A stretch of 64,000 nt of DNA from Chitinophaga sp. YR627 (lineage in GTDB: Bacteria > Bacteroidota > Bacteroidia > Chitinophagales > Chitinophagaceae): NCBI RefSeq assembly GCF_900114995.1, contig NZ_FOUX01000003.1, positions 992,001 through 1,056,000 of the forward strand, in the 5' to 3' direction. The notes beneath the pieces were generated by a model. The model made no database searches and was not told the origin of the DNA. It saw only the letters and a list, made by a program, of their open reading frames with translations. Shown piece by piece: positions 8,532 to 17,446 of the stretch (the first letter of the stretch is position 1; each line of letters opens with the position of its first letter). A program made the translations under genes and the position numbers.

Positions 8532-10733
8532 ATGAAAAAATTTATAACTGTTATCTTATTGCTGGTTGCCCTGCAGGTGACCCTGGTGCATGCTCAGACG
8601 ACTCAGAAAATTGATATACCTATCGGACGAATTGGTTTCCATGATAATATCGATAAAGAACAGGCTGCCGCACTGAAATTTGACGGAAAGGCGGATGACC
8701 TGGTACGTGTTTCGGATGATCAGACGATCAATCTGCAGGTGACAGATGCGCTTATTAAACAGATCGACGACATGCAGACCCAGATTGAACTGGATTCTGC
8801 CCTGGATCACCGTCTGAAGATCAAATACCTGTCAGGCCTCTATGTAATGATCCACGATTATAACACCAAACGTGCCTATACCCGGATCGCTCCGGAAGAA
8901 GCACCCGTTATGGTGACAGCTTATCGTGAGATGATGAAGGCTGACATAAAGGGCCAGAGTATATTACCTTACGTATACCCGCTGTCCTTTGACGCAGGTG
9001 AACGTATGATAGAGCCATTCAAGGATAACCCGGGTTATAAGGACGCCCGCGGGGTGTTATTTGCAAAATTTGCTTTTAATAATCTCGAAACGGTGATGTC
9101 CCAGATAGGTAACTACCTGGAATATCCGGCTACTGACTCTGTCATCGCAGCCGTAGCCAGGAAGTATCCGAACCAGGTGCTGACTTACGCTACTTCTTAT
9201 ACACCGGTGGCTACCGCCATTAAAAGGAATCCTGATCCGATCGTACAGCTCATCGTACAGATAGGTAATTCCGGTAATTCTACCCTGATCCTGCCGTTTA
9301 TCGACGAACTGATGGCAGGAACAACAACTGTTGAAAAGCTTTCTGCGATAGCAGAAAATGAAGATAAATACTTCAGACAACTGGTGAAAAGCGCCATTGT
9401 ACTGCAGCACAGAAAAAACAGCGGCGAAAACATTATTGGTCTGAAAGCCATGCTGGAAAATATGCAGGCACGCTCCCTGCGTTACATCCGCGAAATGAAC
9501 GACCTGCATGAGGAGCCTGCAAATGTGCGTTTCAGAATTGTAAAGGACTTTACACCGGAAGAACTGTACTACCTGATTGTGAACGGTCAGGAAGAACTGT
9601 ATACTTCCAGTTATACCAACCATAACAACGCCGGTTTATACGACCAGATGATGGCCCGTATGAAACCTCCGCGCGGAGATAGTCTGCTGATGCTGGTGGA
9701 ATTTGACAGGTTCAAAAAATTCATCGCCATGGCAGCTGGTTTCAATACGCTTGACAACTTCCTGAAGTCAATGGCGCCGGAGAATGCAAACTACCTCATG
9801 AAGAAGTATGTAAGCAGTCTCGAAAAAACAGAAGACCTGGAAGATGCAGTGGATGTGGCCAACTCATTCGGCAGTATCCGTGATCAGAAGCTACTGGCTT
9901 TCCTGCGAGAAGAAGTGCAGAAAAACTATACGTTCGTATCCCGTAAGAAAGACAGAAGAGGTACCGTGATCTATGAACTGCTGGGGAGTCTTTTTGATAC
10001 AGAGAACAATAGTGGCAGCGATTCTACCAAAGCAAGCCAGATGGCTGCCAAACTGCAATTGCCACCGATCAACTTCGTGACTTATAACGCGTTACTGAGC
10101 GATAGCGGCCGTGTATACCAGCAGGTATTCTTTTATGGAGATAAAGACGGTCATGATTCATACGTAAGCTTTATGGGTAACTTCCCGGCCAGCGAATGGA
10201 AGATCAGCAAGAACAAGTACTGGACCACCATCCAGTCTACGAAAGGCAAGCCGATCACCATCTACGCCAACCTGCCGCTGGAAGAACCGGAAGATAAAAC
10301 AGCGATCGAAAAGCTGAGCGAATACCTGGATGAAAATGATATTCATCCGACCGTATTCATCCACCGTGGTCATAGTTATCACGTGAATACGACACTGGAT
10401 AATCTGCAGAGTTCTGCGAAGATCGTCGTACTGGGTTCCTGTGGTGGTTACCACAACCTGGCGATCGTATTGCAGAAATCGCCTGAAGCGCATATCATTT
10501 CTTCTAAACAGGTGGGTACGCGTTTCGTGAATGAACCGATCATCCGCACTCTGGACGAGACGATCCGTGCCGGTAAGAATGTTGACTGGGTACAGATGTG
10601 GGCTGCATTAGGAAAACGCTTTGCAGGTGATGCCCGCAATAAAGAGCTGTTCAGTGACTATGTGCCTCCGCACAAAAACCTGGGCGCTATTTTTATCAAG
10701 GCCTACAAACAGATCATGAAGGAAGACAAGTAA
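8532..10733 (+). CDS. Large exported protein with possible clan-CD cysteine-peptidase-like C-terminus
   Basis: 733 residues; signal peptide MKKFITVILLLVALQ... with cleavage near VHAQ. Residues about 40-480 are helix-rich with no domain I recognise. From about 520 on the sequence becomes alpha/beta: VYQQVFFYGDKDGHDSY, then PTVFIHRGHSYH (H611, G613, H614), an amphipathic stretch, and AKIVVLGSCGGYHNL (C637), then AHIISSKQVG. A hydrophobic strand ending in H-x-G-H and the next strand ending in G-S-C-G-G is the His/Cys dyad pattern of clan-CD peptidases such as gingipains and CHAT proteins. Domain assignment is inference; catalysis is unproven. A strong terminator follows. It is monocistronic. Confidence 0.7.
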   Translation: MKKFITVILLLVALQVTLVHAQTTQKIDIPIGRIGFHDNIDKEQAAALKFDGKADDLVRVSDDQTINLQVTDALIKQIDDMQTQIELDSALDHRLKIKYLSGLYVMIHDYNTKRAYTRIAPEEAPVMVTAYREMMKADIKGQSILPYVYPLSFDAGERMIEPFKDNPGYKDARGVLFAKFAFNNLETVMSQIGNYLEYPATDSVIAAVARKYPNQVLTYATSYTPVATAIKRNPDPIVQLIVQIGNSGNSTLILPFIDELMAGTTTVEKLSAIAENEDKYFRQLVKSAIVLQHRKNSGENIIGLKAMLENMQARSLRYIREMNDLHEEPANVRFRIVKDFTPEELYYLIVNGQEELYTSSYTNHNNAGLYDQMMARMKPPRGDSLLMLVEFDRFKKFIAMAAGFNTLDNFLKSMAPENANYLMKKYVSSLEKTEDLEDAVDVANSFGSIRDQKLLAFLREEVQKNYTFVSRKKDRRGTVIYELLGSLFDTENNSGSDSTKASQMAAKLQLPPINFVTYNALLSDSGRVYQQVFFYGDKDGHDSYVSFMGNFPASEWKISKNKYWTTIQSTKGKPITIYANLPLEEPEDKTAIEKLSEYLDENDIHPTVFIHRGHSYHVNTTLDNLQSSAKIVVLGSCGGYHNLAIVLQKSPEAHIISSKQVGTRFVNEPIIRTLDETIRAGKNVDWVQMWAALGKRFAGDARNKELFSDYVPPHKNLGAIFIKAYKQIMKEDK

Positions 10734-10750
10734 AGGAATTATGAAATAAA

Positions 10751-10788
10751 GAAAAAGCCCTCCGGCAATGTTGCCGGAGGGCTTTTTC
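10751..10788. terminator. Bidirectional-type terminator hairpin
   Basis: 18-bp perfect stem (gaaaaagccctccggcaa and its complement) with a two-base loop and T-run. It ends the 733-residue gene, and its right arm overlaps the -33 region of the following ABC gene. Confidence 0.9.
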
Positions 10789-10800
10789 TTTATACTTTTG
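10771..10800 (+). promoter_or_regulatory. Promoter of the ABC exporter gene
   Basis: TTG at 10771-10773, then 19 bases, then TACTTTTG (10793-10800), a good Bacteroidota -33/-7 pair. The predicted start point falls almost on the GTG start codon at 10805, implying a leaderless or near-leaderless message. Confidence 0.55.
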
Positions 10801-10804
10801 TACG

Positions 10805-12571
10805 GTGGAAAATACAGCGGTCAAGAAGGTTTTTGATATTAGCTTATTAAGGAGGATATTCACTTATGCAGTTCCATACAGGCGCTCGTTCTATCTTTCG
10901 ATGTTCCTGACGGTATTACTTGCCGTTATATCGCCCATGCGGCCGTACCTGATACAGCTAACAGTTGATAAATATATTGCGGGTCAGCTGATGCAGATGC
11001 TGATCTACATCACTATCGTACAGGTCATTCTCCTGTTACTGGAAACGGTGATGCGTTTCTATTTCTCCTATCTCACAAACTGGTTGGGGCAGTCGGTTGT
11101 AAAAGACCTCCGTGTGGCGGTGTACAGAAAGATCGTACACCTGAACCTGGGCTTTTTTGACAAGACGCCTATTGGTACACTGACGACCCGTACCATCAAC
11201 GATATTGAGGCAATTAACGATGTTTTCTCAGAAGGTCTGATCTCCATTATTGCTGATATGCTGATGATTGTCGCTATCCTGGTGGTGATGTTTATCGAAG
11301 ACTGGCGCTTAACACTGATAAGTCTTTCTCCTTTCCCGATACTGATCATTGCAACCTACATTTTCAAGGAAAGTGTCAATAAGTCTTTTCACCGGGTAAG
11401 GAATGCTGTATCAGCATTAAATGCCTTTGTGCAGGAGCACCTGACAGGCGTAGTGATCGTACAGGCTTTCACTGGTGAAAAACGGGAATATGCCCGCTTC
11501 CGCCAGATCAACAAAGAACACCGTACTGCCAATATTGACGCCATCTTCGCCTATTCTGTATTCTTCCCGGTAGTGGAAATAATACTGGCCATTTCTCTTG
11601 GTCTGATGGTATGGTGGGGCGCTAATAAAGTACTGAACTATGAGGTGACACAGGGTGTGATGATCGCATTTATCATGTACCTGAATATGTTGTTCCGCCC
11701 GCTGCGTATGCTCGCGGATAAGTTCAATACCCTGCAGATGGGAATGGTGGCCAGTGAACGCGTATTCCGTATCATGGACAGCGATGATCATATTACCGAT
11801 AGTGGTACTAAAGATGCCGCCGGTATGAAAGGTGCGATCACCTTTGATCATGTGTATTTTGCCTATAAAGATGCCGAATATGTGCTGAAAGACATTGACT
11901 TCAGCGCTAATCCGGGAGATACGATCGCTATAGTAGGACATACCGGCTCCGGTAAAACAACCATTATCAGCATCCTGAACCGCCTTTATGAAATACAGAA
12001 AGGACGTATACTGCTGGATGGTACAGATATTAAGGACTTTACCCTGAAAGCATTGCGCAGTAAGATAGGTGTGGTGTTGCAGGACGTGTTCCTGTTTGCC
12101 GGGTCAGTGTATGAAAATATAACGCTGCGTAACCCGGCTATCAGCAGGGAACAGGTAGAGCAGGCCGCTCAACTGATAGGATTGCATGACTTCATTTTGC
12201 AGTTACCGGGCGGCTATGACTACCAGGTGATGGAAAGAGGCAGCACCCTGTCCCTGGGACAGCGGCAGCTGATCTCATTTGTACGCGCATTGCTGTACGA
12301 CCCGTCCATCCTTATACTGGACGAGGCTACCTCCTCCGTAGATACAGAGTCCGAAATACTGATCCAGCGTGCTATTGACAAGCTGATCTCCGACAGGACC
12401 TCTATCATCATCGCACATAGATTATCCACTATCAGTAAAGCGAGCAAGATCATTGTGCTGGACAAAGGGGAGATCCGCGAAATGGGTACCCATGAAGAGC
12501 TGCTGAAACTCGAAGGATTCTACTATAAGCTGCACAGCATGCAGTTCAAACAGACAGGGGTATCAGCGTAA
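10805..12571 (+). CDS. MsbA/MdlB-like ABC exporter (fused permease and ATPase)
   Basis: 588 residues, the usual length of a half-transporter. The N-terminal part carries six membrane helices (first begins SFYLSMFLTVLLAVI); the nucleotide-binding domain has Walker A GHTGSGKTT, the signature TLSLGQRQL (an LSLGQ variant of LSGGQ), Walker B ILILDEATS and H-loop IIAHRLST. It works as a dimer in the inner membrane, exporting lipid, drug or peptide; the substrate cannot be read from sequence. The only credible start is GTG at 10805, since the next in-frame ATG would delete the elbow helix. Apparently monocistronic between two terminators. Confidence 0.93.
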   Translation: MENTAVKKVFDISLLRRIFTYAVPYRRSFYLSMFLTVLLAVISPMRPYLIQLTVDKYIAGQLMQMLIYITIVQVILLLLETVMRFYFSYLTNWLGQSVVKDLRVAVYRKIVHLNLGFFDKTPIGTLTTRTINDIEAINDVFSEGLISIIADMLMIVAILVVMFIEDWRLTLISLSPFPILIIATYIFKESVNKSFHRVRNAVSALNAFVQEHLTGVVIVQAFTGEKREYARFRQINKEHRTANIDAIFAYSVFFPVVEIILAISLGLMVWWGANKVLNYEVTQGVMIAFIMYLNMLFRPLRMLADKFNTLQMGMVASERVFRIMDSDDHITDSGTKDAAGMKGAITFDHVYFAYKDAEYVLKDIDFSANPGDTIAIVGHTGSGKTTIISILNRLYEIQKGRILLDGTDIKDFTLKALRSKIGVVLQDVFLFAGSVYENITLRNPAISREQVEQAAQLIGLHDFILQLPGGYDYQVMERGSTLSLGQRQLISFVRALLYDPSILILDEATSSVDTESEILIQRAIDKLISDRTSIIIAHRLSTISKASKIIVLDKGEIREMGTHEELLKLEGFYYKLHSMQFKQTGVSA

Positions 12572-12754
12572 GGTGATACAGACACATTATGTCTGCCTGT
12601 AATAAGTTGTTAATCAGGAGAGGAACTGATAAAATACCCCGTGACAACATAAAGCCGGAAGCGTTCCCGAAAGATGGATAAATCCTACAGCCCGGTTGTA
12701 GCCGCTGAGCAGAAATATGTTTCATTTAAGTAAATAATTCAATATGTTATGCGC

Positions 12755-12784
12755 GAGAGGGGCCGTCGAAAGCGGTCCCTCTTT
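12755..12784 (+). terminator. Terminator-like hairpin between the ABC gene and the atp operon
   Basis: Inverted repeat agagggGccg / cggTccctct with one G-T pair and a 7-base loop, followed by a short T-rich stretch. The rest of the gap (12572-12754) holds no gene I can support. Confidence 0.6.
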
Positions 12785-12832
12785 AGTTGTATATATTTTT
12801 TGGAATCGCTACCTTTTTGATAATAAAACTGC

Positions 12833-12840
12833 TATCTTTG
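12833..12840 (+). promoter_or_regulatory. -7 promoter element of the atp operon
   Basis: TATCTTTG matches TAnnTTTG and lies 19 bases before the GTG start of atpB. TTTG copies upstream are at unusual distances, so only the -7 part is claimed. Confidence 0.6.
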
Positions 12841-12859
12841 CGCAAAATTTCAGAAAGCG

Positions 12860-13999
12860 GTGATTTCCTACACTCTGTCCAAATATAGACTGGTAGCCCT
12901 TATTCTTGCATTTTGCATAAGCGGTTTTAGCACGTTTGCGAATACTTCAGAAGCTCATGAGGAGCCTAAGAAGGGTTTTGACGCCAAAGAGGTACTTCTT
13001 GGCCACGTTAAGGATGCCCATGACTGGCACCTTTTCAGCCTTGGAGAGTCACATGTGACTTTACCTCTGCCCGTTATAATCTACAGTAAAGAGAAAGGCA
13101 TTAGTAGCTTTTCTTCCTCAGCGTTCCATCATGGCCATGCGTCTCATGAAGGTTACCGCCTTGTAAACAAGCATTACCGTGAGGAGAAAGGTCTGGAAGA
13201 GGCAAAGTATCCTGACGAGCGCATCATTGCAGTAGATGCAAATGATAATCCGACAGGAGCTGAGATCTACGATCTGTCTATCACAAAGAACATCACTTCC
13301 ATGATCATTGCAGCGATCCTGCTGATCTGGCTGATGATCTCCGTAGCGAAAGCTTATACAACAAGAGGTTCCAAGAAAGCGCCTAAGGGTATGCAGAGTC
13401 TGTTGGAGCCGGTGATCATCTTCATCCGTGATGAAGTGGTGAAACCAAACATTCCGGGTATCAACGCAGAACGTTATACGCCATTCATTCTGACCTTCTT
13501 CTTCTTTATATTAATTAATAACCTGCTGGGTCTGTTACCAGGATCTGCTAACGTAACCGGTAATATTGCTGTGACATTCGCCCTGGCGCTGATCAGCTTT
13601 ATTGCAACAATGGTTAGTGCTAATAAGCATTTCTGGTCTCACATACTGAACCCACCGGTTCCGGGTTGGGTTAAACCGATCCTGGTGCCTGTAGAGATCA
13701 TCGGTATCTTCACTAAGCCGGTGTCTCTGATGATCCGACTGTTTGCCAACATCCTGGCGGGTCACATCATTATCCTGAGCATCATCTCCCTGGTATTCAT
13801 CTTTGGTTCCATCAACAAGGCGGCTGGTTACGGTTTCTTACCGATCACTGTGCTGTTCAACATCGTAATGATGATGCTGGAAGTGCTGGTTGCTTTCATC
13901 CAGGCGTTCATCTTCGCTAACCTGACGGCTGTATTTATCGGCCAGGGTATGGAAGTAGCTCACCACGATGATCATCATGCAGGTGACAAGCACCATTAA
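12860..13999 (+). CDS. atpB: ATP synthase F0 subunit a
   Basis: 379 residues, longer than the 250-270 typical elsewhere because of an exported-looking N-terminus (signal-like helix LVALILAFCISGFSTFA) and a roughly 120-residue His-rich soluble extension, a form seen in Bacteroidota. The core has the membrane helices of subunit a and the essential proton-path arginine R293 in SLMIRLFANILAGH. The C-terminus is also His/Asp rich. GTG start. It leads atpB-atpE-atpF-atpH-atpA; no atpI or atpZ precedes it. It forms the stator half-channel against the c-ring in the inner membrane. Confidence 0.96.
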   Translation: MISYTLSKYRLVALILAFCISGFSTFANTSEAHEEPKKGFDAKEVLLGHVKDAHDWHLFSLGESHVTLPLPVIIYSKEKGISSFSSSAFHHGHASHEGYRLVNKHYREEKGLEEAKYPDERIIAVDANDNPTGAEIYDLSITKNITSMIIAAILLIWLMISVAKAYTTRGSKKAPKGMQSLLEPVIIFIRDEVVKPNIPGINAERYTPFILTFFFFILINNLLGLLPGSANVTGNIAVTFALALISFIATMVSANKHFWSHILNPPVPGWVKPILVPVEIIGIFTKPVSLMIRLFANILAGHIIILSIISLVFIFGSINKAAGYGFLPITVLFNIVMMMLEVLVAFIQAFIFANLTAVFIGQGMEVAHHDDHHAGDKHH

Positions 14000-14048
14000 T
14001 ATATTTCATTAGGACAAATTAGTAATCAAACATAAATACACATTCATT

Positions 14049-14330
14049 ATGGCAATTTTAACTGTTTTATTGCAGGCTGCTCCTGAAGCTGCTGCTGCTG
14101 CTGCTGCTTCAGCAGGTCTGGCTAAAGCTGGTGGTGCTATCGGTGCTGGTATCGCTGCTATCGCAGCTGGTATCGGTGTAGGTAACATCGGTAAGAGCGC
14201 GCTGGAGTCAATCGCTCGTCAGCCAGAAGCTGCGAACGATATCCGTGCAAACATGATCCTGGCTGCGGCGCTGGTAGAGGGTGTTGCCCTGTTCGGCGTT
14301 ATCGCTGGTCTGTTGGCAGTAGTGCTGTAA
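14049..14330 (+). CDS. atpE: ATP synthase F0 subunit c
   Basis: 93 residues: two hydrophobic helices joined by the polar RQPE loop (R57-Q58-P59). Helix 1 has the glycine-rich GAGIAAIAAGIGVGNIG pattern; helix 2 carries the ion-binding carboxylate E77 in AALVEGVALFGVI. The residue after E77 is Gly, not the Ser/Thr of sodium-binding rings, so proton coupling is more likely. An unusual run of alanines precedes helix 1. A hairpin with the same-sense inverted repeat follows at 14341-14379, perhaps stabilising the message since subunit c is needed in many copies. Confidence 0.96.
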   Translation: MAILTVLLQAAPEAAAAAAASAGLAKAGGAIGAGIAAIAAGIGVGNIGKSALESIARQPEAANDIRANMILAAALVEGVALFGVIAGLLAVVL

Positions 14331-14340
14331 GGCTAAACTT

Positions 14341-14379
14341 ATTACTGCATCTGGCGCACAGGGCAAAGGATGCAGTAAT
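14341..14379 (+). other. Intra-operon stem-loop between atpE and atpF
   Basis: Perfect 11-bp inverted repeat attactgcatc / gatgcagtaat around a 17-base loop, without a T-run. Likely an mRNA stability or processing element favouring atpE. Confidence 0.6.
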
Positions 14380-14448
14380 CTTCACTTTAAGGATGTGTAT
14401 CCTGATTGCTTATAAAACAACTTGCGAACAAATTAAATATTCATACTC

Positions 14449-14943
14449 ATGGATCTGTTACAGCCCGCGTTAGGCTTGTTTTTCATTTCATTAATCATAT
14501 TCGTAATAGTATTCCTTATCCTGAAGAAATTCGCGTGGAAACCAATCCTCTCTACGCTGAAAGAAAGGGAAACATCTATCTCTGATGCGATCGCATCTGC
14601 TGAGAGAGTAAAGGAAGAAATGGCTCAGATGAAAGCTGAACATGAGCACGTACTGGCAGAGGCAAAAGCTGAGAGAAGCAAGATTCTGAAAGAGGCAAAA
14701 GATGCTAAAGATCAGATCCTCAGCGAAGCTAAAACTCAGGCTCAGGCTGAAGCTAAGAAAATCATCAGCGAAGCTTATACTGCTATCGACAACCAGAAAA
14801 TGGCTGCGCTGACCGATGTGAAAAACCAGGTAGGTAAACTGGTAATTGAAGTAGCTGAGAAGGTGTTACGCAAAGAGCTGGCTGATAAAACAGCTCAGGA
14901 AAGCTACATCAAAGAACTGGCAGGAGAAATCAAATTAAACTAA
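14449..14943 (+). CDS. atpF: ATP synthase F0 subunit b
   Basis: 164 residues. One N-terminal membrane helix (LGLFFISLIIFVIVFLIL) is followed by KKFAWKPILSTLKERE, the usual hinge, then a long Ala/Glu/Lys-rich coiled coil that forms the peripheral stalk. Length and layout are normal for the family. It sits between two intergenic hairpins in the atp operon and pairs with subunit delta, encoded next, to hold the alpha/beta hexamer still. Confidence 0.95.
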   Translation: MDLLQPALGLFFISLIIFVIVFLILKKFAWKPILSTLKERETSISDAIASAERVKEEMAQMKAEHEHVLAEAKAERSKILKEAKDAKDQILSEAKTQAQAEAKKIISEAYTAIDNQKMAALTDVKNQVGKLVIEVAEKVLRKELADKTAQESYIKELAGEIKLN

Positions 14944-14961
14944 AGCGATAGGCTGAAAGGC

Positions 14962-15010
14962 GAAAGCTACAGGAAATTGATGACATGATTGTCCTTTTCC
15001 TGTAGCTTTC
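14962..15010 (+). other. Intra-operon inverted repeat between atpF and atpH
   Basis: 15-bp perfect inverted repeat (gaaagctacaggaaa and complement) with a 19-base spacer. It has no downstream T-run, so termination is unlikely. Short direct repeats of gctgaaagg/gcttgaaagg flank it. Confidence 0.6.
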
Positions 15011-15037
15011 AGCTTGAAAGGCCAAAAGATATATAAT

Positions 15038-15598
15038 ATGCAGAATCCCCGTTTAGCATCCCGCTACGCAAAATCTCTGGTAGATCTGTCCTCTGAAAAA
15101 GGACAGCTGGAAGCTGTACAAGCTGACATGCAGTTCCTGCAACAGCTGGCCAAAACCAATCCGGATGTAGTAGCTCTGCTGAAAAGTCCGATTGTGAAGC
15201 CTGATAAGAAACAGCAGATCCTTGCCGCTATCTTCGAAGGTAAACTGAACACTATCTCAGCTGCCTTTATCAGGTTGCTGGTAGCGAAAGGAAGGGAAGG
15301 TAACCTGCCTGAAATCGCACAGGAATTCGGTAAACAGTATGATATCCTGAAAAATATCAGTAAGGTGAAGATCACCACAGCCGTGCCCGTAGACGCAGCT
15401 GTACTCGATATGATCAAAGCTAAAGTACAGGCCGGCACTGATAAAAAGGTGTCGCTGGAAGCTTCAGTAAACCCTGATCTGATCGGTGGCTTCGTACTGG
15501 AGTCAAATAACAATTTGTACGATTCTTCAGTATTGCGTGACCTGAACGATATCAAAAAGCAATTTGCTGAGAACATTTACGTTCACAATATCAGATAA
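15038..15598 (+). CDS. atpH: ATP synthase F1 subunit delta
   Basis: 186 residues starting at ATG 15038 (MQNPRLASRYAKSLVDLS), the usual subunit delta/OSCP beginning; an earlier in-frame codon at 15014 overlaps the end of a hairpin and adds nothing. The N-terminal helical bundle includes RYAKSL and LLKSPIVKPDKKQQIL; the C-terminal part has VNPDLIGGFVLESNNNLYDSS, the family's conserved GG block. It bridges subunit b and the top of alpha3beta3. Confidence 0.95.
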   Translation: MQNPRLASRYAKSLVDLSSEKGQLEAVQADMQFLQQLAKTNPDVVALLKSPIVKPDKKQQILAAIFEGKLNTISAAFIRLLVAKGREGNLPEIAQEFGKQYDILKNISKVKITTAVPVDAAVLDMIKAKVQAGTDKKVSLEASVNPDLIGGFVLESNNNLYDSSVLRDLNDIKKQFAENIYVHNIR

Positions 15599-15684
15599 TA
15601 CAATTAACAGCAGCCGCTGCGTACACGCAAAGCTGTTGTCGTTATATTCATTCTCTTAACGACTATTTTTAAAAAGTATACATT

Positions 15685-17262
15685 ATGGTGGAGATAAAAC
15701 CTGATGAAATTTCGGCGATATTACGCCAGCAACTAAGCAACTTCAATGCTGCTGCTGACCTGGAGGAGGTTGGTACTGTATTGCAGGTCGGAGACGGTAT
15801 CGCTCGTATCTATGGATTAAACAACGTTGGTTACGGTGAACTGGTTGAGTTCGAGAATGGCGTAAAAGCTATCGCACTGAACCTGGAAGAAGACAACGTA
15901 GGTGTGGTATTGATGGGTGAGTCCGGAGAGATTAAAGAAGGTTTTAAAGTACGCCGCACCGGCCAGATCGCATCCATTAAAGTGGGTGAAGGTATGGTTG
16001 GTCGTGTTGTAAATACACTGGGTGCTCCTATCGATGGTAAAGGCCCAATCACTGGCGAACTGTATGAAATGCCACTGGAACGTAAAGCTCCCGGCGTTTT
16101 GTTCCGTGAACCAGTAAAAGAACCACTGCAGACAGGTATCAAAGCGATCGATGCGATGATCCCGGTTGGTCGTGGTCAGCGTGAACTGGTGATCGGTGAC
16201 CGTCAGACTGGTAAAACCGCGATCTGTATCGACACTATCATCAACCAGAAAGAATTCTTCGACGCTGGTAAACCAGTATATTGTATCTATGTAGCAATAG
16301 GTCAGAAAGCTTCTACCATCGCAGGCGTAATGAGAACCCTGCAGGAAGCTGGCGCTATGGCTTACACTACGATCGTTGCAGCTTCTGCATCCGAACCTGC
16401 TCCTCTGCAGTTCTATGCTCCATTCGCTGGTGCTGCCATCGGTGAGTTCTTCCGTGATACCGGTCGTCCTGCACTGATCGTTTATGATGATCTGTCCAAA
16501 CAGGCGGTTGCTTACCGTGAGGTATCCCTGCTGCTGCGTCGTCCTCCTGGTCGTGAAGCTTATCCAGGTGACGTATTCTACCTGCACTCCCGTTTGCTGG
16601 AACGTGCGGCAAAAGTGATCAGCAAGGATGAAATCGCTCAACAGATGAATGACCTGCCAGAGTCTATCAGACACATGGTAAAAGGTGGTGGTTCCCTGAC
16701 AGCATTGCCTATCATCGAAACACAGGCTGGTGACGTATCTGCTTACATCCCAACTAACGTAATCTCCATCACTGACGGTCAGATCTTCCTGGAATCAAAC
16801 CTGTTCAACGCAGGTATCCGTCCGGCGATCAACGTAGGTATCTCCGTAAGCCGCGTAGGTGGTAACGCACAGATCAAATCCATGAAGAAAGTATCTGGTA
16901 CCCTGAAACTGGACCAGGCACAGTATCGTGAGATGGAAGCGTTCTCCAAATTCGGTGGTGACCTGGATGCTGCTACCAAAGCAGTACTCGATAAAGGTGC
17001 ACGTAACGTGGAAATCCTGAAACAGGCACAGTTCTCTCCATACGCTGTGGAAAAACAGGTAGCAATGATCTATCTGGGTACACAGGGTCTGTTGCGTGAC
17101 GTTCCTGTTAAGAATGTAAAAGCATTCGAAGAAGCGTTCCTGAACGAAATGGAAGTACGTCTGCCTGAAGTACTGGGTGAATTCAAGAAGGGTAACCTGC
17201 CTGATGATGGTATCAAACGCATGGTGACGCTGGCTAACGAACTGAAACCAAGATTCGCTTAA
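15685..17262 (+). CDS. atpA: ATP synthase F1 subunit alpha
   Basis: 525 residues, full length. The P-loop GDRQTGKT is at residues 171-178, and the alpha signature region includes PAINVGISVSRVGGNAQ. Subunit alpha binds nucleotide without turning it over and alternates with beta. It is the last gene of this operon: a strong terminator follows within 25 bases. In most bacteria atpG (gamma) comes directly after atpA; here it does not, nor are atpD and atpC in the window, so those three must be elsewhere. Confidence 0.97.
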   Translation: MVEIKPDEISAILRQQLSNFNAAADLEEVGTVLQVGDGIARIYGLNNVGYGELVEFENGVKAIALNLEEDNVGVVLMGESGEIKEGFKVRRTGQIASIKVGEGMVGRVVNTLGAPIDGKGPITGELYEMPLERKAPGVLFREPVKEPLQTGIKAIDAMIPVGRGQRELVIGDRQTGKTAICIDTIINQKEFFDAGKPVYCIYVAIGQKASTIAGVMRTLQEAGAMAYTTIVAASASEPAPLQFYAPFAGAAIGEFFRDTGRPALIVYDDLSKQAVAYREVSLLLRRPPGREAYPGDVFYLHSRLLERAAKVISKDEIAQQMNDLPESIRHMVKGGGSLTALPIIETQAGDVSAYIPTNVISITDGQIFLESNLFNAGIRPAINVGISVSRVGGNAQIKSMKKVSGTLKLDQAQYREMEAFSKFGGDLDAATKAVLDKGARNVEILKQAQFSPYAVEKQVAMIYLGTQGLLRDVPVKNVKAFEEAFLNEMEVRLPEVLGEFKKGNLPDDGIKRMVTLANELKPRFA

Positions 17263-17282
17263 TCAGCATACATCTTTTTATC

Positions 17283-17314
17283 AAGCCCGCCGGTTTTACC
17301 GGTGGGCTTTTTTA
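17283..17314 (+). terminator. Terminator of the atp operon
   Basis: 10-bp stem gcccgccggt / accggtgggc (one G-T pair), small loop, long T-run, directly after the atpA stop. Confidence 0.9.
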
Positions 17315-17394
17315 TTTCCCTATCTTTACGCGCTATTCCTACCGACAATTCCCCTGTTTTCACCGATATTATTCCCTCTCTTTGCCTTTTATGG

Positions 17395-17426
17395 ATTGAA
17401 AAGAGACGGCAGCCCAGGTAGTTTTG
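17395..17426 (+). promoter_or_regulatory. Promoter of the TonB receptor gene
   Basis: ATTG at 17395-17398, 20-base spacer, TAGTTTTG at 17419-17426: a fair match to the Bacteroidota TTTG/TAnnTTTG promoter. It supports the start codon at 17447. Confidence 0.5.
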
Positions 17427-17446
17427 TTAAAAATTCACACTCCCCC

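Noticed and set aside
12673..12732. 19-codon frame MDKSYSPVVAAEQKYVSFK before atpB, and the same stretch as a riboswitch
   Set aside because: Too short and without conserved features; I tried to match the leader to TPP, cobalamin and c-di-GMP riboswitch cores and found no convincing fit.
15817..16674. 285-codon minus-strand open frame inside atpA
   Set aside because: Antisense shadow of a highly conserved gene with biased codon use; no start signals.
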